A stretch of DNA of 64,000 bases, taken from NCBI GenBank assembly GCA_031308135.1, contig JAHLJT010004567.1, positions 129,031,356 through 129,095,355 on the forward strand, read 5' to 3'. Positions 58,118 through 64,000 of this stretch are shown one piece after another (position 1 is the stretch's first letter; every line of letters begins with the position of its first letter). The notes beneath the pieces were generated by a model, which made no database searches, was not told the origin of the DNA, and saw nothing but the letters and a program-made list of their open reading frames with translations. The translations under genes and the position numbers were made by a program. The DNA comes from Acheta domesticus. Its lineage: Eukaryota; Arthropoda; Insecta; Orthoptera; Gryllidae.

Positions 58118-58400
58118 ATGGCAAACTCGTGGCTCAGAGCGAAGTCGCTCGCGTTTCACCAAGGAGGTCCGGGTTCGATTCCCGTCGACCTCATGTGAAA
58201 TGTTCGTGTGCCCTGTTCGTGTCCTAAACCCTACCTGTGTCGTTCTTCCTTCCCAATTCTGGCCGCTGGGTAGTGACGCAGGAGCGCGTAGTAGGAGGCG
58301 CGTACGCGGAGATGCTACCTGGCGGTCGTCTTGACAACTGCGACGGGACGTGACATGTGGCATTGTATGCGCAGATTAACAGAGGATTACTCCATAGCTC
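58118..58400 (+). mobile_element. tRNA-derived SINE
   Basis: The head carries GTGGCTCAGAGCGAAGTCG (A-box region) and GGGTTCGATTCCCGTCGACC (a full T-arm with B box). An unrelated GC-rich body follows, with GCCGCTGGGTAGTGACGC and GGAGGCGCGTACGCGG. This head-plus-body arrangement is that of tRNA-derived SINEs, which borrow LINE enzymes. No clear tail or target duplication. Confidence 0.65.
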
Positions 58401-58918
58401 CGATTAATGGATGATTATTCCAAAGCGCTCAACGTCCCCAAGGGGTTTAGAGACGCGTTGCGTCAATATAGACGCAACAAATTTAAAAAAATTCTAAACC
58501 TGGCTATTGTTAGTCTGACAATTCAGAAAATGACAGCCGGAAGAATCAATTCAAATTCCAGAGACAATAAACTTACTATTTTCATGAACAAGTAATTCAT
58601 TTCCGAAATGCATTTTAGTTTATCACGGCATTTAGAATAATTTTCACGTATGTGGCAGTCATTAGCCCAAGGCACTAGTTCATATGAATATGAACAATTG
58701 GAGATTAAAGGAGATTCAATATTTTTCAGAAATGTTCGACGTGTTCATCATTTACGTTTACGCCACCGTGAATCATTGACTCATTGAACCACGTGTATCA
58801 TTTTGAATAAAGCTAGCTTTTCAATACGTACGTTTAAAATATTTTTTGAACAGAACCTAAAAACTTTTGATACCATTAACGTATTCTCAAGTAAGCCACG
58901 CGATGCTTTCTTTAGAGA
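58401..58918. other. spacer
   Basis: A 62-codon frame at 58407 (MDDYSKALNVPKGFRDAL...) has no recognised domain. Nothing else seen. Confidence 0.4.
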
Positions 58919-59956
58919 ATACTAGCTGACCCGGCAAACGTTGTTTTGCCATATAAATTATTCCTAGGATTATTTTAGTAAAAAAATGACTAATTCTCAG
59001 TGTTTGAGGATGTGCTATATGAGTTGAAGAGGCATGGAGCGCTGTGAAGAGAAAATACTTAACGATAATAAATAAATCTTCTCTAAAGAACTATCATTTA
59101 AAAAATTGTTATAAAATGCATGTGCACATTTTTAACTGTTCAACAATGAATCTGTTCCCCATTTTGTACATTCGAGAATTTAATATCAACTTCCGAAGGC
59201 TAACTAAACATTAATTAACTAAGGCTAATTATGGAACTATTCGCAGCAACAAACATCACAATACAATATGCGCTAATTCGCAGCAACAAACATCACAAAT
59301 TTTTAAAACAAAGTTCCTTGTCATATCTCCCTATAGTCAAATAGTAATTGCTGTGCTTTTTTTTCGTGCTAATTATAGTGTTAATGATATATTAGTCTCT
59401 AATATGCTTAGGACTCCTCAAACCTAACACAACAATGTATCGCGGAGACAAACATGTTTCTAGTTGAGCCCGACAGACGTTGTTCTGCCCCTATATCTCT
59501 CTTTCTCCTTCCATCTCTCTCTTTCCCCGTCTCTCTTTCCCCGTCTCTCTTTCCCCGTCTCTCTTTCCCCGTCTCTTTCCCAGTCTCTCTTTCTCCGTCT
59601 CTTGCTCTTTCTCCGTCTCTCTCTCTCTTTCTCCGTCTCTCTCCGTGTTATTCACATTTAATAGCAGATTCTGTACATCCCTGAGCAGGTGCGTAATATG
59701 GAGAAACACCGTGTAGCGGGTGAAATACCGCAGTGTAAAAAACCTACCGTGTGTAGCGGGTTGCCTAAAACGTTTAGTGCGAACAATTAAAAAAATTGGG
59801 GTGGACCACCCTTATCATTAAGGGGTATAAAAATAGATAACAACATATTCTCAGACCTACTGAATATACATACAAAATTTCATCAAAATCTGTCAAGCCG
59901 TTTTTGGAAGAGTATGGTAACTAAAACTGTGACACGAGAATTTTATATATAAGATT
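58919..59956 (+). repeat. CTGACCCGGCAAACGTTG dispersed repeat, copy 2
   Basis: Begins ACTAGCTGACCCGGCAAACG and ends ACACGAGAATTTTATATATA. In between it has a second CCGACAGACGTTGTTCTGCC start (59470) followed by a (TCTCTTTCCCCG)n stretch, and AAATTTCATCAAAATCTG near the end. Two starts in one block suggest nested or duplicated copies. The related copy is at 2524-3084. From memory, the two end motifs are widespread in insects. Confidence 0.6.
59500..59650. repeat. (TCTCTTTCCCCG)n pyrimidine minisatellite
   Basis: About a dozen copies of a 10-14 bp TCTCTTTCYCCG unit. It creates long Ser/Leu/Phe/Pro frames on both strands, which are not genes. Confidence 0.85.
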
Positions 59957-61839
59957 ACTCGACTGTTTCACCGTTTACGCAGAGAAACGAGGAAATGCTC
60001 CGAGCAGAAGACATCGCCGTCTGCAGTTTCGTAGCGGTCGCTTTGAATTTTGCGCCCGAAAATGATTTTTAAACTCAATTTTCTCAAAGACAAAGTATTT
60101 TTCGGAAAAACTGGACCTGCCATTTTTCATGACGTACAACGCATAATTTGGGATTTTTTTGTAACGAGACCTTCTTGACACTCTATATATTATTTATATT
60201 TATACTCCTTTGCATTTCATATTTTGTAACTTCATTTGCTTATTATATTTTGAATGTAACTATTATTTATATGATATATAAATTATATAATATTACTTCG
60301 TCTCGTTTTGTATTTACTTGAAATTTTATTTAGTTGATATATGTAGACTGATGATGACGGCAAACGTTGGAAAGCCGTTTCTCTGAATAAATATATTAAA
60401 TTGACAGAAATTACTTCTTCTATTACTCCATATATTACGAGATTTCACTTTTATATTATATTCTCTATGTAATATAGCGGTTCTACTATTGAAAAAAACG
60501 AAAAAATTGACAAATTTTTTAAAAATGTGTTAGGGGCGGGGAAAGACGGCAGCTCGCAAGAGTATGTGACAAGTCCGATTAACCTACCTTCACCACAGAA
60601 AATAAAATAGTGGTGCTTCCAACACATATATTTTCTCGCTGTAACAAATCTCTTTTACTGAATGTCCAAAATTGTATTGCCCTAGCCAGCTCAATAAATT
60701 AATAATTTATACAATGGGTTCGTAATTTGATACTATCTCCCATTTGCTTACCAGTTTCAGCATGGGCCACTCGATCCGCCCGCCATACGAAAGACGAGAA
60801 ACCTCTGAAAGTTATTGTTTATGCAAAGATTGCTATCTACAGAAAATACAGGACTGCATATTAATCATGTGATCTGATATTCATTAAAACATTAACAGAT
60901 TGATTTATTCAACTGATTTTCTTCAATATATTATTTTGGTCATTACCTTTTACTGAATGTCTAATCAAGTTTGGTCCCCTAAGAGAGTGGTCGAGACGAT
61001 GCCTTCTTCCTCGCAAGAGACAATCTTTCCTTTGTTTTTTCCCAGAAACCCTCTCACCATGTTTATCGGTTCCCTAGCAACCACATGCGACTTCTGATCT
61101 TTTCCCTTTGATTCACCTATATTCGAATATCTGCCGTAAATATTGTATATCCAAGGTTTGGTATATTACATCGCACTGCTTCTATACGATCCTAAATGCT
61201 ACTCCACTATTTCATAAACAAGCAAATGTGTTTTCTACCAGCAACCTTTTTCCGTTCCGAGACCCGAAATCCGATCCTCAAAGTTAATGAACCGGCACTT
61301 ACACCACTACGCCAAATTAGCACCGTATGGGTCAAACAGAGTCATAAAAGGAGTCGAACCGAGATGTAAATTGACACGATGGTAAAATACGATTTGAAAA
61401 TCTAAGAATAGAAGTGAAACATTGTTGAAAGTTAAAAATTCGAAAAAATATACACAGACACTTCCAGTTCATTTATCGTTTTTATCAATATTTGTGATTC
61501 AAATGGCTTCACATGGTTTTCAATAGAGTTTTTAAAATTCTCAATTATTTCCTGTGACAGTAGAGAATTTTGAGAAATAATATTCCCCGACCAGGGCTCG
61601 AGAATCGGCGCAGCTTCCCTCCAATGCTCGCTGATTAACGACTGCGACCTCAATGGCTCTCCATGACGTTTACACTTGTATAATAGTAATAGTGTAGGGT
61701 GGTTTCATTTCTAGCATTAGGAAGCCGGAAAATTTAAAGAATGTGAAACAAAATTTCCTTTGGGCACCCAAAGAAGGTATCTCGGAAGATTATCATTCAT
61801 AAGAAAAAAGTGGTTCAAACTATAGAGATTAGAAAACTA
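59957..61839. other. stretch without recognised genes
   Basis: Contains a family A-like fragment at about 60535-60640 (GGCAGCTCGCAAGAGTATG) and a hammerhead-like core at 60348-60373, described under findings. A minus-strand tRNA-like module at 61240-61322 has GGTGCTAATTTGGCGTAG as A-box region and GATCGGATTTCGGGTCTCGG at the T-arm. The rest is AT-rich. Confidence 0.4.
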
Positions 61840-62030
61840 AGTTCTGCAAGAAAGTCTGCGCCATTCCATAACCACTAGGTTCCTAAATTTAGCAACAGGT
61901 TTTATCCAGTTTTTCCCCACCAGACACCAACTATAAGAGTTTTTCTGGCGAAAATTAGCCGTTTTCTGGCGCACGATTACATAATTTTCTTTTCTTACGA
62001 AGTATTCGTATGGCGAGAAAGTAAAAAGCA
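61840..62030 (-). repeat. family A terminal fragment, copy A13
   Basis: Leader fused to a second-end fragment (GTCTGCGCCATTCCATAACC) and a reduced terminal palindrome ending GGCGAGAAAGTAAAAAG. Body modules missing. Confidence 0.6.
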
Positions 62031-62299
62031 AATTAATAATGATTTTGTAGTCTTAGCAACACAGAAGTCTTAGCAACACACTTTGAAATGACCTTCTCTA
62101 ATAATACTTCTTTAAATTCTTAATTTTCTAATTATATTTTACAAGAATTAAACAGACCCTTTTATACAGTGCCAGAAATAATAAAATTTATTTTACCATT
62201 TGAAATTAAATTTCTCATAAAAAAACTTGAACATAAAAAAATTCCTATGAATTGATAAGATCTCTAATATTATATTTAAAAAATTACCCCCAAAATTAA

Positions 62300-63128
62300 T
62301 AAGTTCACTCACTGTAATCTGCAATTCTTGCTTACGAATGAACTACTTCTCTAAATCCTGGGAAGATTGCATTAGCAGTACCCATTCCAAAACCAAATAA
62401 AGATCATACTAAAACTGAAAAAAATAGACCAATAAGTCGCCTTCCTAATTTATCAAACATTTTAAAAAAGCAATCTTAGACAGATTAAATAAATTTATTT
62501 ATCAAAATAACATAATTCCTCATGCACAGTTTGGTTTCATCAACAATCATTCCACAACACACCAATTATTAAGACTAACAGATTAGGTAGCATCAAATTT
62601 TCAAAAACCAAAACACACACTCCCATTATTTCTTCGTATGGAAAAAGTATTCGACAGTGCCTGGCATACTGGCTTTCTTTATAAAATGCGACAAATTGGC
62701 TTTCCTAACTACCTACAACAAATTAGTATACGTTTCCTCACATCTAGAAGTTTTAGAGTCCAAGTAAATAAAGAAATATCTACAAGTCATCCAGTACATG
62801 CTGGAGTCCCTCAGGGGTCCATACTTTCACCAACCTCATGTAATATATTTATTTCTGATGTCCCAACTCTTAATAACTCTGAAATATCCTTCTTTGCGGT
62901 TGATAAAGTATCAACATTGCGGTTGATAAAGTATCAACTGCAAAGTATCAACCGCAACCGCAACATTTTACTTCACACAAAGACCTACCAATAGGTCGAG
63001 ACCAATTGGCCTCGACCTATTACAAGCTGACTTAAACATACTTTCTAAATGGCTTCAAAAATGGAACATAACTATTAATTCTAATAAATGCCAAGCAAAA
63101 GTATTTTCACTAAAAAGAATAAAACCGG
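62300..63128 (+). pseudogene. Jockey-type LINE reverse-transcriptase remnant
   Basis: Reading across frames gives AILDRLNKFIYQNNIIPHAQ, FGFINNHSTTHQLLRLT, EKVFDSAWHTGFLYKM, HAGVPQGSILSP and, later, LQADLNILSKWLQKWN. These are RT motifs in the right order. The catalytic motif reads FFAVDK, with Val for Asp, and the text there is replaced by short repeats (62894-63021). Several stops occur before 62638. The endonuclease half is missing. It is a different family from the LINE at 9417. Confidence 0.8.
62894..63021. repeat. local repeats and hairpin inside the RT remnant
   Basis: TTGCGGTTGATAAAGTATCA plus AC occurs at 62894-62915 and 62917-62938, followed by an inverted version near 62939-62957. 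AATAGGTCGAG (62990-63000) and CTCGACCTATT (63011-63021) form a perfect 11-bp stem with a 10-nt loop. Confidence 0.85.
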
Positions 63129-63217
63129 GGACTTCAGGTGGCCGTGGTTGAGAACTCACGTCTTTAAGAATATGTGTTACTTAATTTAATTATTTAATTA
63201 CAACTAGAAGTCTACAG

Positions 63218-63235
63218 ATCTCCAAATTTGGAGAT
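63218..63235. repeat. perfect 18-bp palindrome
   Basis: ATCTCCAAATTTGGAGAT, self-complementary throughout, 36 bp before the ATG of the RTE-type frame. Meaning unknown. Confidence 0.8.
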
Positions 63236-63271
63236 TGATGCATCAGGCCAGCTACCAGCTCATCGAAAAAC

Positions 63272-64000
63272 ATGACTCAAGCTAATACGCCCAAGATTCT
63301 AATGCAGAAGGGATTTAATAGACGTCGACTTCGGAAGAGAACATTAAAGGTTGGTACATGGAATGTGAAGAGTTTAAGTAATAAATTAATAGATGTAATT
63401 ACGGAATTAAAGAAATTAAATAAAGACATTATGGTCCGAACAGAAACGAAAAAGAAAGGTAATGGTGTAGAAATTCAGGAATCATACGTTCATCTCTATA
63501 GTGGAGTGTCTAAAGATAAACGTGCGAAACGAGGTATTTCAGTTCTAATAAATAAAAAACTTAAAAAATACATAACAAACTGGGAAGCAATAAATGAAAA
63601 TTTAATCATTGTAAACATGAATGTATTTGGAAATAAAATAACTATAATTGGAGTTTATGGAATAAGTGAGGATCAAAATTCTATAATAAAGGATAAATTT
63701 TATGAGGAAATTAACTATACAATAAACAAAATAGGTAATTCAAGAGATATTATAATGTTAGGAGACTTTAATGCTAGGATTGGTAGGAAAAACAAAAATG
63801 AAATAATTGGACCTTTTGGAGAAGAGATTATAAATAATAATGGAGAAAGATTGATAGATATTTGTGATCAAAATAGTTTGACTATATTAAATGGCTTTTA
63901 TGAACACAAAGCTATTCATAAATACACGTGGCATCAAGATTCTTTAAAATTATCGTCAATAATAGATTATATTATTATAAGAAAAAATACAAAATTAAAG
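63272..64000 (+). CDS. RTE-type LINE ORF, endonuclease domain, runs off window
   Basis: From the ATG at 63272 to the window edge there are 243 codons with no stop. After a basic leader (QKGFNRRRLRKR) come APE-type endonuclease motifs: LKVGTWNVKSLSNK, VRTETKKKG (Glu of the active site), LGDFNARIGRK (Asp and Asn), HKYTWHQ and IDYIIIRK. The V-G-T-W-N-V start and G-D-F-N-A-R-I-G are typical of RTE-clade elements, whose single ORF encodes endonuclease and RT. Its RT should follow beyond 64000. It begins soon after the Jockey remnant stops at about 63128, so it probably inserted into that remnant. Likely a young copy. Confidence 0.82.
   Translation, partial: MTQANTPKILMQKGFNRRRLRKRTLKVGTWNVKSLSNKLIDVITELKKLNKDIMVRTETKKKGNGVEIQESYVHLYSGVSKDKRAKRGISVLINKKLKKYITNWEAINENLIIVNMNVFGNKITIIGVYGISEDQNSIIKDKFYEEINYTINKIGNSRDIIMLGDFNARIGRKNKNEIIGPFGEEIINNNGERLIDICDQNSLTILNGFYEHKAIHKYTWHQDSLKLSSIIDYIIIRKNTKLK

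Noticed and set aside
32334..58195. Functional tRNA genes at the tRNA-like modules
   Set aside because: A and B boxes are visible, but acceptor stems do not pair over seven bases and several occur inside duplicated repeats, so they are tRNA-derived or tRNA-like repeat parts.
59454..59716. Overlapping Ser/Leu/Phe/Pro frames on both strands
   Set aside because: Produced by the pyrimidine minisatellite; all frames stay open for the same trivial reason.
1..64000. CRISPR array, bacterial operons, riboswitches or phage genes
   Set aside because: Tandem repeats here have no unique spacers of constant size, coding sequences have introns or are eukaryotic retroelements, and nothing suggests prokaryotic DNA.

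Overview
The window is animal nuclear DNA, most likely from an insect. It is AT-rich, dominated by transposable elements, has no operons, and carries a gene of a family (Methuselah-like receptors) typical of arthropods. The presence of Jockey, CR1-like, RTE, Tc1/mariner and hAT elements plus tRNA-derived SINEs fits an insect with a large genome. I cannot name the order with confidence.

The only host gene I can support is a Methuselah-like G-protein-coupled receptor on the + strand. Four coding exons join in matching phase: 9255-9333 (TM3), 16918-17120 (loop 2, TM4, extracellular loop 2), 54302-54584 (TM5 and a long third intracellular loop) and 54665-54995 (TM6, TM7, C-terminus and stop). Introns are about 7.6 kb, 37.2 kb and 80 bp. 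TM1, TM2 and the ectodomain must lie upstream or were not found. Nearly everything between 9.3 and 54.3 kb is therefore intronic repeat DNA.

0-9.2 kb: two inverted copies of an unusual repeat called family A here, a hAT-type non-autonomous element with a perfect 8-bp target duplication, a small inverted-repeat element and a perfect hairpin. 9.4-14.0 kb: an almost complete Jockey-type LINE 73 bp past a splice donor, with an ORF1 frameshift, one ORF2 stop and an altered endonuclease residue. 14-18 kb: receptor exon and plain intron. 18.4-22.5 kb: a family A cluster. 22.5-25.8 kb: GC-rich blocks and a 37-bp minisatellite. 25.9-27.0 kb: an intact SGNH-esterase ORF of the kind used as ORF1 by CR1-type LINEs, with no ORF2 after it.

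30.4-44.4 kb: a dense cluster in which family A copies alternate with tRNA-like modules carrying A and B boxes. It includes a 1.2-kb duplicated unit with two such modules, a 260-bp nearly identical inverted repeat, an AATC-tailed SINE-like insertion and an intact GC-rich Tc1-type transposase with DD35E spacing. 45-50.2 kb: mariner and LINE RNase-H remnants, then a near-intact CR1-like ORF2. 50.75-52.0 kb: a candidate solo LTR in an AT microsatellite. 54.3-55.0 kb: the last receptor exons. 55-62 kb: mostly featureless, with a SINE and a widespread repeat. 62.3-64 kb: a dead Jockey remnant next to the intact start of an RTE-type LINE that runs off the window.

The best candidates for something undescribed are family A (terminal 54-nt hairpin, body of three to four tandem modules of about 307 bp) and the composite units that combine it with paired tRNA-like modules. 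These are structural readings by eye; no database search was possible.
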